A DNA stretch of 55,914 nt from an uncultured Luteimonas sp. (GTDB lineage Bacteria; Pseudomonadota; Gammaproteobacteria; Xanthomonadales; Xanthomonadaceae): positions 1 through 55,914 of the forward strand of contig CAKTDC010000020.1 in assembly GCA_934541015.1 (NCBI GenBank). The letters run 5' to 3'. Below, in pieces: positions 32,866-43,918 of this stretch. The position numbers and the translations under genes are program-made. The first letter of the stretch is position 1. Each line of letters opens with the position of its first letter. The notes beneath the pieces are model-generated. The model was not told where the DNA came from, ran no database searches, and saw only the letters and a program-made list of their open reading frames with translations.

Positions 32866-33576
32866 ATGAGCTACATCGACGGGTTCGTGGTTGCCGTTCC
32901 CACGGCGAACCGTGAGGCCTATCTGGCCATGGCCCGCGGAGGGCAGCCGCTGTTCCGGGAGTTCGGCGCGAGCCGGATGGTCGAGGCCTGGGGCGACGAG
33001 GTGCCGAGGGGCAAGCACAACGATCTGTACGGCGCGGTGCAGGCCGGAGACGACGAGACGGTGGTATTCAGCTGGATCGAGTACCCGGACCGGACCACCC
33101 GCGACGCTGCCAACGGCCGGATGATCTCCGACCCGCGCATGCAGGCGCTGGGCGACATGCCCTTCGACGGGCAGCGCATGATCTTCGCAGGCTTCGAGCC
33201 CCTGATCGACCTGGGATCGGGCGCCGCCGCGGGCTACATCGACGGCAGCGTGGCCCCGGTGCCCGAGGGCAACCGCGATGCCTACCGGCAGACGGCCGAG
33301 GTCACCGCCGCGCTGTTCCTCGAATATGGCGCCGTGCGCGTGGTCGAAGCCTGGGGCGACGACGTTGCCGACGGCAAGCGCACCGGTTTCCGCCGCGCCA
33401 CGCTCGCCGGACCCGGCGAGCAGGTGGTGTTCTCGTGGATCGAATGGCCATCGAAGGACGCCCGCGACAGCGCCTGGGCCCGGCTGATGGAAGACCCGCG
33501 GATGCACGCGGTCGAAAGGCCGTTCGACGGCAGCCGGATGATGCACGGCGGATTCATGCCGATCCTGGACGCCTGA
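32866..33576 (+). CDS. Tandem DUF1428 (YbaA-like) protein
   Basis: A 236-aa protein made of two DUF1428 domains (about 1-115 and 120-236). Both show YIDG at the start, then VEAWGDDV/VEAWGDEV, VVFSWIEW/Y and DPRM...PFDG.RM...GF.PI/LID. E. coli YbaA is a single 117-aa domain, a dimeric alpha/beta fold of unknown function, so this looks like a fused dimer. AAGGAG lies 7 nt before the ATG. It begins a short operon with two VOC-family genes, suggesting a shared small-molecule or detoxification role. No function is known. Confidence 0.9.
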   Translation: MSYIDGFVVAVPTANREAYLAMARGGQPLFREFGASRMVEAWGDEVPRGKHNDLYGAVQAGDDETVVFSWIEYPDRTTRDAANGRMISDPRMQALGDMPFDGQRMIFAGFEPLIDLGSGAAAGYIDGSVAPVPEGNRDAYRQTAEVTAALFLEYGAVRVVEAWGDDVADGKRTGFRRATLAGPGEQVVFSWIEWPSKDARDSAWARLMEDPRMHAVERPFDGSRMMHGGFMPILDA

Positions 33577-33617
33577 ACCCGCTCCCGTTTCCCGCACCGT
33601 CCGATGAGGAGTTGAAG

Positions 33618-34415
33618 ATGGGCAACCGCCATGGCGAGTGGATCTGGTTCGAACTGTGGACGAGCGACCCGGACGCGGCACAGGCCTTCTACGGCAGCGT
33701 ACTGGGCTGGAACGCCGCGGACGCGGGCATGCCGGAGATGGATTACCGCCTGTTCCGCAGCAGCCACGGCGAAGTCGCGGGGCTGATGCCGCTGCCCGCC
33801 GAAGCCGCGCGGGAAGGCCCGGCCTGGCTGGGCTACATCGGGGTCGACGACGTCGATGCCGCCGCGGCCGCGGTCGAAGCCGCCAGCGGCACCGTGCACA
33901 TTCCGCCGACCACCCTGCCCGGCGTCGGGCGGATGGCGATGGTTGCCGATCCGCAGGGCGTGCCCTTCCACGTGATGCGCGGCGAGAGTCCGGAGCCGAG
34001 CAGGGCCTTCAGGCAGTGCCGCATGCTCGAAGGCAGCGACACGCTGGGCCACGCGGTCTGGTGCGAACTGTCCTCGCCCGATCCCGCAGCCGCCATCGAT
34101 TTCCACCGCCGCATCTTCGGCTGGGGCCAGGAGGGCGGGCTGCCGATGGGCGACGCGGGGCAATACGCCTTCCTGCAGGCGGGCGATGTCGGCTTCGGCG
34201 CGGCGATGCCGGTCATGCTCGGTGGCCGCAAGGGCTGGCTGTTCTACTTCCACGTGGCCGACATCGATGCGGGCGTGGACAGGATCGTCGACGGCGGCGG
34301 CGCGGTGGTGCAGGAGCCGATGCAGATCCCCGGCGGCGGCTGGGCGATGGTGGCGCGCGATCCGCAGGGCGCAGCGTTCGGGCTGGTGGGCGCCCGCGTG
34401 CAGCACGACGCCTGA
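33618..34415 (+). CDS. VOC-superfamily protein with two glyoxalase/bleomycin-resistance domains
   Basis: A 265-aa cytoplasmic protein with two VOC domains (about 1-120 and 135-260). The start motifs are [19 protein letters not shown] and [20 protein letters not shown], each followed by a LGW/FGW step. VOC proteins are metal-dependent enzymes or binding proteins acting on small electrophiles or drugs; the substrate is not evident. ATG 33618 follows GAGGAG at good spacing. It lies 41 bp after the DUF1428 gene and 17 bp before the next gene. Confidence 0.9.
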   Translation: MGNRHGEWIWFELWTSDPDAAQAFYGSVLGWNAADAGMPEMDYRLFRSSHGEVAGLMPLPAEAAREGPAWLGYIGVDDVDAAAAAVEAASGTVHIPPTTLPGVGRMAMVADPQGVPFHVMRGESPEPSRAFRQCRMLEGSDTLGHAVWCELSSPDPAAAIDFHRRIFGWGQEGGLPMGDAGQYAFLQAGDVGFGAAMPVMLGGRKGWLFYFHVADIDAGVDRIVDGGGAVVQEPMQIPGGGWAMVARDPQGAAFGLVGARVQHDA

Positions 34416-34432
34416 GGCAGGAGGAAGCCGCT

Positions 34433-34924
34433 ATGACCGAACTGATCAAGTGCCTGTGGTTCGACCACGGCCAGGCGCGCGCGGCGGCGGAGTTCTATGC
34501 CGCGACCTTTCCCGACAGCCGCGTCGGCAGCGCGCACGCGGCGGCCAGCGACTTTCCCGGCGGCGCCCGCGGCGACGAGCTGACGGTGGAATTCACGGTG
34601 CTCGGGCAGAAGTGCGTGGGCCTCAACGGCGGGTCCGCGTTCCGGCCCAACGAAGCGGTGAGTTTCATGGTGGTCACCGCCGACCAGGCCGAGACCGACC
34701 GCTACTGGGACGCCATCGTCGGCAACGGCGGCAGCGAAAGCGCATGCGGCTGGTGCAAGGACCGCTGGGGCTTCTCCTGGCAGATCACCCCGCGGGTGCT
34801 GCTGGAGGCGACCACCGATCCCGACCGCGCCGCCGCCGGTCGCGCGATGGCGGCGATGATGACCATGCGCAGGATCGACATCGCCGCGATCGAGGCCGCG
34901 CGCAGGGGCGATTCCGCGGGCTGA
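34433..34924 (+). CDS. PhnB/3-demethylubiquinone methyltransferase-like VOC protein
   Basis: A 163-aa protein of the PhnB-like VOC family. It starts [28 protein letters not shown] and contains [23 protein letters not shown] and [16 protein letters not shown]. Despite the old family name, a methyltransferase role is not supported; these proteins are uncharacterised. AGGAGGAA lies just upstream of the start. It ends the three-gene cluster divergent from the HxlR regulator. Confidence 0.88.
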   Translation: MTELIKCLWFDHGQARAAAEFYAATFPDSRVGSAHAAASDFPGGARGDELTVEFTVLGQKCVGLNGGSAFRPNEAVSFMVVTADQAETDRYWDAIVGNGGSESACGWCKDRWGFSWQITPRVLLEATTDPDRAAAGRAMAAMMTMRRIDIAAIEAARRGDSAG

Positions 34925-35063
34925 TCGCCACCGCGGGCCGGCGCCGGCCTTGCCCGGCGCCGCAGCCGGGCCGCAATGCCGGGGCCTGCGGCCGCGCCCG
35001 ACAGCCGCTGCGCACGCGGCACCCGGGCAACAGCGGCGGCGACGGTACCGCACACCCCGACGC

Positions 35064-35069
35064 TACAAT
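35064..35069 (+). promoter_or_regulatory. Putative -10 box of parC
   Basis: TACAAT, in the context GCTACAATGGG, lies 27 nt before the parC start. It is a good sigma-70 -10, but the -35 is not clear. Confidence 0.4.
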
Positions 35070-35095
35070 GGGCACTGGCTCCCGACCCCCCGCCC

Positions 35096-37342
<2,247 letters not shown>

Positions 37343-37437
37343 GCGGGAGCGGAACGTCCAGGTCTGCCTGTTCGGACACGCTTCCATTCCAATGGCGGAA
37401 GCATTCCGGCGTCCCGGCATTCCGTATCGCTTGAAAA

Positions 37438-37978
37438 CGGTCTTCTCCCAGGTGGGAGGCCACTTTCACCTCCACCATCGGAAGGACGCCGCGTCTGGTT
37501 CGCTGCTTCGGGAGCAAGTGCCTTGCTGCCCAAACGAAGTGGAGTCGTCAAGGAACCTCTGAACAACGACCGTCATCCCCGCGAAGGCGGGGATCCATGG
37601 ACGTTGACCCGCTGAAAATCAGAGTCCATGGATGACCGGACATTCGTCCGTTGCAGAGCGATTCCCGCCTTCGCGGGAATGACGATCAAAAGCGAATTGT
37701 CCAGAGGTTCGTTAACGGATCGATGGGGCGTCCCGGGCCGGGGAATTGCGGAAAGCAGCGCATGGATGCGCTGCGGCGGCGAGTCAGCCATGGGTGAACG
37801 CGCACCGCTTGCGCGGCACTGCCGCGCGTGCGCGTGAACGCCCGGCGCGCTGCGCCGGGCCGGACCGCGGAGCGGGCTGACCGAGCCGGGGAGCAATCCC
37901 CGGCCCGGGGCGACCCTCTGTCCGCAAGCCCCGATCCAGCTCTGCTCTTGCGATTTCCCCGCAATTGGGGGAAGAACC
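37438..37978. repeat. MITE-like element A, copy 1, interrupted
   Basis: A 541-bp element whose right part (37735-37978) is nearly identical to 48855-49097. The ends are imperfect inverted repeats: CTTCTCCCAGGTG at the left and the inverse of GGTTCTTCCCCCAATTG at the right. Compared with copy 2 it carries about 235 extra bp at 37495-37734, which include a second element (37554-37709). No transposase frame is present. The 37343-38196 intergenic stretch otherwise holds only low-complexity GC-rich DNA and one stray GGAATGACGGCTGCGG repeat piece at about 38033. Confidence 0.75.
37554..37709. mobile_element. MITE-like element B nested inside element A
   Basis: A 156-bp element bounded by 13-bp inverted repeats, AACCTCTGAACAA (37554-37566) and TTGTCCAGAGGTT (37697-37709), with one mismatch. 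It contains the dispersed palindrome arms GTCATCCCCGCGAAGGCGGG (37572) and ATTCCCGCCTTCGCGGGAAT (37660). It is non-coding and probably mobilised in trans by a transposase elsewhere. A right-end relic lies at 52443-52482. Confidence 0.65.
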
Positions 37979-38196
37979 TTTGAACATCACCCCGGTGAAG
38001 ACCATGCATTCGCCAGGATGACGATCCGGGGGGGGAATGACGGCTGCGGCGAAGGGCAATCCCGCGGGCGTGACATCCTGCGGACTCGCCTGCGCAGTCA
38101 CGATCCTGCAGGTGGCATCGTGTAGCATCGGGGCACCGGAAGCGGCGTCCTCCGGACGCACTACGGGCAGTCACCGCTGCCGACAGCAGGTACACC

Positions 38197-38856
38197 ATGC
38201 AACCGGATTTCTGGCACGAGCGCTGGCAGGGCAACCGCATCGGCTTCCATGGCGATGCGCCGCTGCCGCTGCTGCTCGAGCACTGGCCGGCGCTGGGGCT
38301 GGAGGCAGGCAGCCGCATCTTCGTCCCGCTGTGTGGCAAGTCGCTGGACATGGTCTGGTTGGCCGCGCAGGGGCATCGCGTGCTCGGCGTGGAGATTTCC
38401 GAACTGGCCGTACAGCAGTTCTTCGCCGAGCTCGAGCTGGTTCCGGAAACCCGTGCCACCCCCTGCGGCACGCACTACAGCGCCGGTCCCTGGGAGCTGA
38501 TCTGCGGCGACGCCTTCACCCTCACCGAGGACGCACTGGCCGGGTGCGCAGGCGTATACGATCGTGCCGCCCTGGTCGCCCTGCCGCCGCGGATGCGCCG
38601 GACCTACGCGGCGACCGCGCTGTGGCGCCTGCCCGCGCGCTGCCGCGGGCTGCTGGTCACCCTGGAATATCCGCAGGAGCAGAAAGCAGGCCCGCCGTTC
38701 GCGGTCGACGAAACCGAAGTGTGCGCGCTGCTGGAAGCCGACTGGATGGTGGAGCTGCTCGAACGCCGCGACATCCTCGCCAGCGAGCCGCCCTTCCAGG
38801 CTGCCGGCGTCACCGCCCTGTCCACCGCCGTCTACCGGTTCGAACGCCGCGGCTGA
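38197..38856 (+). CDS. tpm: Thiopurine S-methyltransferase
   Basis: A SAM-dependent methyltransferase of 219 aa that methylates thiopurines and, in bacteria, selenite or tellurite compounds. It shows the family N-terminus FWHERWQGNRIGFH and the SAM-binding loop IFVPLCGKSLDMVWLA. GVEISELAVQQFF and YDRAALVALPPRMR are also family-typical. It stands alone after the MITE region and converges on the ferritin gene. Confidence 0.95.
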   Translation: MQPDFWHERWQGNRIGFHGDAPLPLLLEHWPALGLEAGSRIFVPLCGKSLDMVWLAAQGHRVLGVEISELAVQQFFAELELVPETRATPCGTHYSAGPWELICGDAFTLTEDALAGCAGVYDRAALVALPPRMRRTYAATALWRLPARCRGLLVTLEYPQEQKAGPPFAVDETEVCALLEADWMVELLERRDILASEPPFQAAGVTALSTAVYRFERRG

Positions 38857-38933
38857 GGCGACGCCGCACGTCCATCGCACGGGTACGGGGGCCGGCACCC
38901 GGCAGCCCCGAACCCGATCCTCCGCGCCGGCAC

Positions 38934-39419
38934 TCAGCCGGCGCTGCCTTCCTCGCCCATCCTGCTCTGCTGGTAGTTCTCCAGACCGATCATTCCGATC
39001 AGCCGCAGCTGCTTCTCCAGCCAGTAGGTATGGTCTTCCTCGGTGTCGGCCAGCTGCGCGACCAGCATCTGCCGGCTGACGTAGTCGCCGTGCCGCTCGC
39101 ACAGGGCGATGCCCTTGGCCAGGTTTCCGCGCACCTGGTACTCCAGGTCCAGATCCTTGCGCAGCATCTCCTCCACCGTCCTGCCCGGCTCGAACGGGTC
39201 CGGGCGCATGTCCGGATCGCCCTCCAGGAACAGGATCCGCCGCAGCAGCGCATCGGCGTGCTGGGTCTCCTCCTCCATCTCGTGGTTGATCCGCGCATGG
39301 AGCGCGTGCAGGCCCAGGTCCTCGTAGCGCCGCGAATGCAGGAAATACTGGTCGCGCGCGGCCAGCTCGCCGCGAAGCAGGAACTTGAGGTAGTCGACGA
39401 CTTCGGGATGTCCTTTCAT
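38934..39419 (-). CDS. ftnA: Heme-free bacterial ferritin (FtnA type, formerly BfrA)
   Basis: A 24-mer iron-storage protein, 161 aa. The ferroxidase ligands are kept: Glu18 ([10 protein letters not shown]), Glu51 and His54 ([19 protein letters not shown]), Glu94 and Glu127/His130 ([10 protein letters not shown]). The Met52 that binds heme in true bacterioferritins is Thr here. The sequence follows Pseudomonas aeruginosa FtnA, which is often annotated bacterioferritin. The 128-bp divergent gap to the acylase gene has a weak Fur-like motif. Confidence 0.92.
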   Translation of the reverse strand: MKGHPEVVDYLKFLLRGELAARDQYFLHSRRYEDLGLHALHARINHEMEEETQHADALLRRILFLEGDPDMRPDPFEPGRTVEEMLRKDLDLEYQVRGNLAKGIALCERHGDYVSRQMLVAQLADTEEDHTYWLEKQLRLIGMIGLENYQQSRMGEEGSAG

Positions 39420-39478
39420 GCAGCGGCTCCTTGGCGGTGATCGCGGGCAGTATGGCCCACGCCGCAGGGCGACGGCGG

Positions 39479-39498
39479 GATGAGAATAGATGCATTTC
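39479..39498 (-). promoter_or_regulatory. Weak Fur-box-like sequence upstream of ftnA
   Basis: The minus strand reads GAAATGCATCTATTCTCATC. The right half ATTCTCAT matches the Fur half-site well but the left half is poor. It lies about 60-80 nt upstream of ftnA, in the shared promoter region with the acylase gene. Confidence 0.25.
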
Positions 39499-39547
39499 CC
39501 ATTCGCGAAACGGCATCATGTGCCGTCCTGTCCGGCCCGCTTCCCGC

Positions 39548-41926
39548 ATGCTGATCCGCTGGCTCCGCCGCCTCCTGCTCGCCCTCATCGTCCTTGTCCT
39601 GGTCGCCGCGGCCGCGGCGTGGCTGCTGCTGCGGGGGAGCCTGCCGCAGCTTGACGGCGAGGCCGCGCTCACCGGGCTGGGCACGGCCGTGACCGTGGAG
39701 CGCGACGCGCTCGGCGTGGTCACCATCGACGCCGCGGACGAGGCCGACGCGATGCGCGCCCTGGGCTACCTGCACGCGCAGGAGCGCTACTTCGAGATGG
39801 ACCTGATGCGGCGCACCGCGGCCGGCGAACTGGCGGAGCTGTTCGGCCCGCTGGCCTTGGACGCGGACAGGCGCCATCGCGTCCATCGCACGCGCGCGCG
39901 CGTGGACGCCGACCTGGCGGCGGTGGCCGGCGCACGCATGCCGGTGCTGCAGGCCTATGCCGATGGCGTCAACGCCGGTCTCGGCGCGCTCGACGTCCGT
40001 CCCTGGCCGTACCTGCTGCTGCGACAACCACCGCGGTCCTGGCAGGCCGCCGATTCGGTCCTGGCCGGCCATGCCATGTACTTCGACCTCCAGGATGCCG
40101 GCAACGCGCGCGAGCTGGCGCTGTGGAAGATGCGCCCGCACCTGCCGGCGACGCTGTTCGAACTGCTGACGTCGCCGGGCACCGCCTGGGACGCTCCACT
40201 GCTGGGAGAGTCCTTCGGCGACGCGGTCCTGCCGACCGCGGATGAACTCGACCTGCGCGCGCTGCCGGCGCCCGCAGACGCACCCGTCGTCCCGCTTGCG
40301 CCCAAGGGCACGCCCGGCAGCAACAACTTCGCCGTGTCCGGCGCGCTCACCGCCGACGGGCGCGCCATCGTCGCCGACGACATGCACCTGGGCCTGCGCG
40401 CGCCCAACCTCTGGTTCCGCGTACGCCTGCGCTATGCCGATCCCGCGGCGCCCGGCGGCAGGGTCGAGGTACAGGGATTCACCCTGCCCGGCCTGCCGGC
40501 GGTGGTCGTGGGCAGCAACGGCCGGATCGCCTGGGGCTTCACCAACAGCTACGGCGACTACGCCGACTGGCGGATCGAGGCAGCCTGCCCGGATGGAGAG
40601 GCCGCGGCCTGCCCGCAGCTGCTGACGCATGTCGAAACCATCGCCGTGGCCGGTGGCGATCGGATCGAATTCGCAGTCCGCGAGACGCCCTGGGGACCGG
40701 TGCTGCATGCGCTCGACGACGGCAGGCTGCTGGCCCTGCGCTGGAACGCGCACCTGCGCGGTTCACTCAACTTCGGCCTGGCCGATTTCGCCCGCGCGCA
40801 TGATCTCGACGACGCGCTGGCGATCGCCGACGGCATCGCCATGCCCACGCAGAACCTGGTGCTCGCCGACGCCGGCGGCCGGATCGCCTGGCGCCTGCTG
40901 GGACCGCTTCCGGACCGCCGCCCCGGATGCCCCGACCCGCTGTCCACCGGGGACAGCGCGTCGGTGGACGTGCCCGCCGCCGCCCCCTGCCAGCCGTGGC
41001 GGATGGATACCGCCAGCTCCCCGGTCGTCACCGGCGCCGACCGCCTGTGGACGGCCAACGCGCGGGTGCTCTCCGGGGACGACCTGGCGACAGTCGGCGA
41101 CGGCGGTTACGCCCTGGGCGCACGCCAGCAGCAGATCCGCGATCTCCTGCAGGCGAAGCAGCGCTTCGGCGAACGCGACCTCCTCGCCATCCAGCTCGAC
41201 GACCGCGCCCTGCTGATGACCCGCTGGTGGGAGCTGATGCGCGGCTTCGCCAGCAACCCCGACACCCCGGCGCTGCGCGATCTGGCCGGAGCCTCGGCGC
41301 AGTGGCAGGGGCGCGCGAGCGTGGATTCGGTGAGCTACCGGCTGGTGCGCGCCTGGCGGCTGGCGGTGCATGCGCGCGTCCTCGACGGACTGGTCGCGCC
41401 GGCGCGCGCCGCCATGGGCGGGGACTTCACGATGCCCGACCTGCCGCAGGCCGAGGGCGTGGTGTGGCCGCTGCTCGAGCAGCGCCCGCCGCACCTGCTC
41501 TCCCGCCGCTTCGACTCCTGGGAGGCACTGCTGGAAGACGCCGCGCGCACGGTCCGCGATGACCTCGCACAGCACGGCCCGCTCCCGGCACGCACCTGGG
41601 GCGAACGCAACACTGCGCGCATCTGCCATCCGCTGGCCGACGCCGTGCCGCTGGTCGGCCGGCGCGCACTGTGCATGCCGAGCGATCCCCTGCCCGGCGA
41701 CAGCATGATGCCGCGCGTCCAGGGTCCGGCGTTCGGCGCATCACAGCGCATGGTGGTTTCCCCCGGGCACGAGGCCGACGGCATCGCGCACATGCCCGGC
41801 GGGCAGAGCGGACACCCGCTTTCGCCCTTCTGGGGCGCGGGACATGCGGCCTGGGTGGAAGGTCGAGCCACCCCATTCCTGCCGGGCGAACCTGTCCACA
41901 AGCTGACTCTGCACCCGGCCCCCTGA
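39548..41926 (+). CDS. Penicillin-acylase family (S45) Ntn-hydrolase
   Basis: A self-processing amidase of 792 aa, probably periplasmic and anchored by an uncleaved N-terminal helix (about 8-28). Relatives hydrolyse acyl-homoserine lactones or beta-lactam side chains; the substrate is not evident. The spacer-to-beta-chain cleavage site is TPG|SNNFAVSG, whose Ser becomes the nucleophile. The beta chain contains VVGSNGRIAWGFTN with the oxyanion-hole Asn. ATG 39548 is chosen because it begins at the membrane helix. Nearby genes give no hint of substrate. Confidence 0.9.
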   Translation: MLIRWLRRLLLALIVLVLVAAAAAWLLLRGSLPQLDGEAALTGLGTAVTVERDALGVVTIDAADEADAMRALGYLHAQERYFEMDLMRRTAAGELAELFGPLALDADRRHRVHRTRARVDADLAAVAGARMPVLQAYADGVNAGLGALDVRPWPYLLLRQPPRSWQAADSVLAGHAMYFDLQDAGNARELALWKMRPHLPATLFELLTSPGTAWDAPLLGESFGDAVLPTADELDLRALPAPADAPVVPLAPKGTPGSNNFAVSGALTADGRAIVADDMHLGLRAPNLWFRVRLRYADPAAPGGRVEVQGFTLPGLPAVVVGSNGRIAWGFTNSYGDYADWRIEAACPDGEAAACPQLLTHVETIAVAGGDRIEFAVRETPWGPVLHALDDGRLLALRWNAHLRGSLNFGLADFARAHDLDDALAIADGIAMPTQNLVLADAGGRIAWRLLGPLPDRRPGCPDPLSTGDSASVDVPAAAPCQPWRMDTASSPVVTGADRLWTANARVLSGDDLATVGDGGYALGARQQQIRDLLQAKQRFGERDLLAIQLDDRALLMTRWWELMRGFASNPDTPALRDLAGASAQWQGRASVDSVSYRLVRAWRLAVHARVLDGLVAPARAAMGGDFTMPDLPQAEGVVWPLLEQRPPHLLSRRFDSWEALLEDAARTVRDDLAQHGPLPARTWGERNTARICHPLADAVPLVGRRALCMPSDPLPGDSMMPRVQGPAFGASQRMVVSPGHEADGIAHMPGGQSGHPLSPFWGAGHAAWVEGRATPFLPGEPVHKLTLHPAP

Positions 41927-41945
41927 TCCCTCCACGACAACCGAT

Positions 41946-41967
41946 GCGGCAGCATTCGCGCTGCCGC
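41946..41967 (+). terminator. Hairpin after the acylase gene
   Basis: An 8-bp perfect stem GCGGCAGC / GCTGCCGC with loop ATTCGC lies 20 nt after the stop. It lacks a T-run, so termination is only possible. Confidence 0.4.
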
Positions 41968-42111
41968 AGCGCCTGCGCGTACCCCCCGAGTTCCTGCCCC
42001 CATGCACGATCGTCCCCTTCCGCACGCCACCCGTCGGCCCGCTGACCGGGCCCCTGCCCGTCCTCCGTTAGCCCTGAAAGAACGACACGACGGGGTCTGG
42101 GCGGGACGCGC

Positions 42112-42816
42112 ATGATCGAGTTCGGACATCTCAGCCACGTCGGCCTGCGCCGCGAACTGAACGAGGACACCTACTACGGCGACAGCGAGCTCGGGCTCTG
42201 GCTGGTCGCCGACGGCATGGGTGGCCACGAGTACGGCGAGGTCGCCAGCGCCCTGGCCAGGGAAACGATCGTGCGCGAGATCCGCCAGGGCACGCCGCTG
42301 TCGCAGGCGATCCGCATCGCCGACGAGGAGATCATCCGCGCATCCAAGCGCCGCAACGACAGCCTGCCCATGGGCACCACCGTGGTCGCCGCCAGGGTCG
42401 TGGACAACCGCTTCGAGGTGGCCTGGGTGGGCGACAGCCGCGTCTACCTGTGGCACGAAGGGCGCCTGCTGCAGCTGTCACAGGACCACAGCTACGTGCA
42501 GGAGCTGATCTCGCAGGGCACGATCAGCATCGACCAGGCCCGCAGCCATCCGCATCGCAACGTGGTCACCCAGGCCCTGGGCGTGACCGATCCGCAGGCG
42601 CTCAACGTCGAAACCATGTCCGGGCAGCTCGCGCCGGGCATGCAGCTGCTGCTGTGCAGCGACGGCCTGACCGAGGAAGTCGACGACAGCGGCATCTCGA
42701 CCGTACTGGCCCACACCGAATGCAGCGCGCAGGAATGCGTCGACGGCCTGGTCGCCGCCGCCCTCGACGGCGGCGGCTCGGACAACGTCACCGTGGTGCT
42801 GGTGCGGAAGCACTGA
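42112..42816 (+). CDS. PP2C-family Ser/Thr protein phosphatase (PrpC/Stp-like)
   Basis: A Mn/Mg-dependent cytoplasmic phosphatase of 234 aa. The metal-binding motifs are complete: RRELNEDTYYGD, VADGMGGHEYGE, GTTVVAARVV, WVGDSRVYL and GGSDNVTVVLV. Bacterial relatives reverse Ser/Thr kinases or act in type VI secretion control, but no kinase or T6SS gene is in the window. The gene is followed by about 1.1 kb of satellite repeats. Confidence 0.93.
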   Translation: MIEFGHLSHVGLRRELNEDTYYGDSELGLWLVADGMGGHEYGEVASALARETIVREIRQGTPLSQAIRIADEEIIRASKRRNDSLPMGTTVVAARVVDNRFEVAWVGDSRVYLWHEGRLLQLSQDHSYVQELISQGTISIDQARSHPHRNVVTQALGVTDPQALNVETMSGQLAPGMQLLLCSDGLTEEVDDSGISTVLAHTECSAQECVDGLVAAALDGGGSDNVTVVLVRKH

Positions 42817-43080
42817 CGACGATCCCATCGCCGGATGCGATCTGGAGCCATGCCTGGTGCTGGGCCGAAGCCGGGACCAGGGGCTCGGGCCTGGGCGCCG
42901 CAGACGGGTGCCAGGAACTGGAACTGAAACTGGTGCTGGAACTGGTGACTGGTGACTGGTGCTGGTGCTAGTGACTGGTGCTGGCGGGACCGGGTACTGA
43001 CGCTGCGCGCTGGGAGCTGGGGCTGCAGGCCAGGAGCTTGCATGCGGCAGCCCCTGCCACTGCGCTTGCCTCGCCATCGC

Positions 43081-43590
43081 GGCGCACGTGCCGCCACCTG
43101 GTTCGTCATCCCGGCGCACGTGCCACCACCTGGCTCGTCCTCCCGGCGGACGTGCCACAACCTGGCTCGTCCTCCGGGCGGACGTGCTGCAACCTGGCTC
43201 GTCATCCCGACGCACGTGCCGCAACCTGGCTCGTTATCCCGACGCACGTGCCGCCACTGGCTCGTCCTCCCAACGCACGTACCACCATCTGGCTCGTCAT
43301 CCCGACGTACCTGCCGCCACCTGGCTCGTCGTCCCGGCGCACGTGCCACCACCTGGCACGTCCTCCCGGCGGACGTGCCGCAACCTGGCTCGTCATCCCG
43401 ACGTACCTGCCGCCACCTGGCTCGTCGTCCCGGCGCACGTGCCACCACCTGGCACGTCCTCCCGGCGGACGTGCCGCAACCTGGCTCGTCATCCCGACGT
43501 ACCTGCCGCCACCTGGCTCGTCCTCCGGGCGGACGTGCCGCGACCTGGCTCGTTATCCCGACGCACGTGCCGCCACTGGCTCGTCATCCC
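43081..43590. repeat. Satellite of 32-bp units, 16 copies
   Basis: Sixteen direct repeats of 32 bp (two are 31 bp) share the pattern GGCGCACGTGCCGCCACCTG + gctcgtcatccc. Units 8-10 and 11-13 are identical, so there is an exact 96-bp higher-order repeat (43304-43399 and 43400-43495). Units 5-6 recur as 15-16. There are no spacers. All three forward frames stay open across it because the unit lacks stops; this is not evidence of coding. Upstream, 42900-42985 is a CTGGTG/CTGGAA-type microsatellite. Confidence 0.95.
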
Positions 43591-43658
43591 AGCGAAAGCT
43601 GGGATCCATTGTGATTCCGGGTGAAGCCAGATGGATCCCAGCTTTCGCTGGGATGACG
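43582..43658. repeat. Perfect 28-bp inverted repeat (REP pair) between two satellites
   Basis: The left arm CGTCATCCCAGCGAAAGCTG (43582, extending to 43609) and its exact inverse at 43631-43658 are separated by 21 bp. Each arm is itself a small palindrome. The left arm runs into the 32-bp array and the right arm into the 17-bp array. Confidence 0.9.
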
Positions 43659-43870
43659 GCTGCGGTGGGATGACCGCTGCGCTGGGATGACCGCCGCGGT
43701 GGGATGACCGCTGCGGTGGGATGACGGCTGCGGTGGGATGACGGCTGCGGTGGGATGATCGCTACGGTGGGATGACCGCTGCGCTGGGATGACCGCTGCG
43801 GTGGGATGATCGCTGCGGTGGGATGACCGCTGCGCTGGGATGACCGCTGCGGTGGGATGACGGCTGCGGT
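43650..43870. repeat. Satellite of 17-bp units, 13 copies
   Basis: Exactly 13 units of 17 bp with consensus GGGATGACSGCTGCGGT fill 221 bp. The unit begins with GGGATGAC, the outer end of the adjacent inverted-repeat arm. It lies 48 bp from the dnaQ stop. Confidence 0.95.
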
Positions 43871-43918
43871 GGCATTGCCCCGGACGCTGCCCTCCCGTCC
43901 GGCCTTCGCCATTCGAGC

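Noticed and set aside
37784..38161. Minus-strand hypothetical gene sharing its C-terminus with one at 48903-49154
   Set aside because: The shared part is encoded by the duplicated MITE-like element. The N-terminal parts differ completely and come from flanking DNA.
39479..39498. Strong Fur box controlling ftnA
   Set aside because: Only one half matches the consensus. It was kept as a low-confidence site and not as a finding.
43081..43590. CRISPR array
   Set aside because: The 32-bp repeats are contiguous with no unique spacers, there are no cas genes, and the units show higher-order duplication typical of a satellite.
42950..43670. Repeat-containing secreted protein (long open frames of about 180-230 codons in all three forward frames, period 32 residues)
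   Set aside because: The frames are open only because the 32-bp unit lacks stop codons in any phase. There is no ribosome-binding site, no signal peptide and no codon bias favouring one frame.
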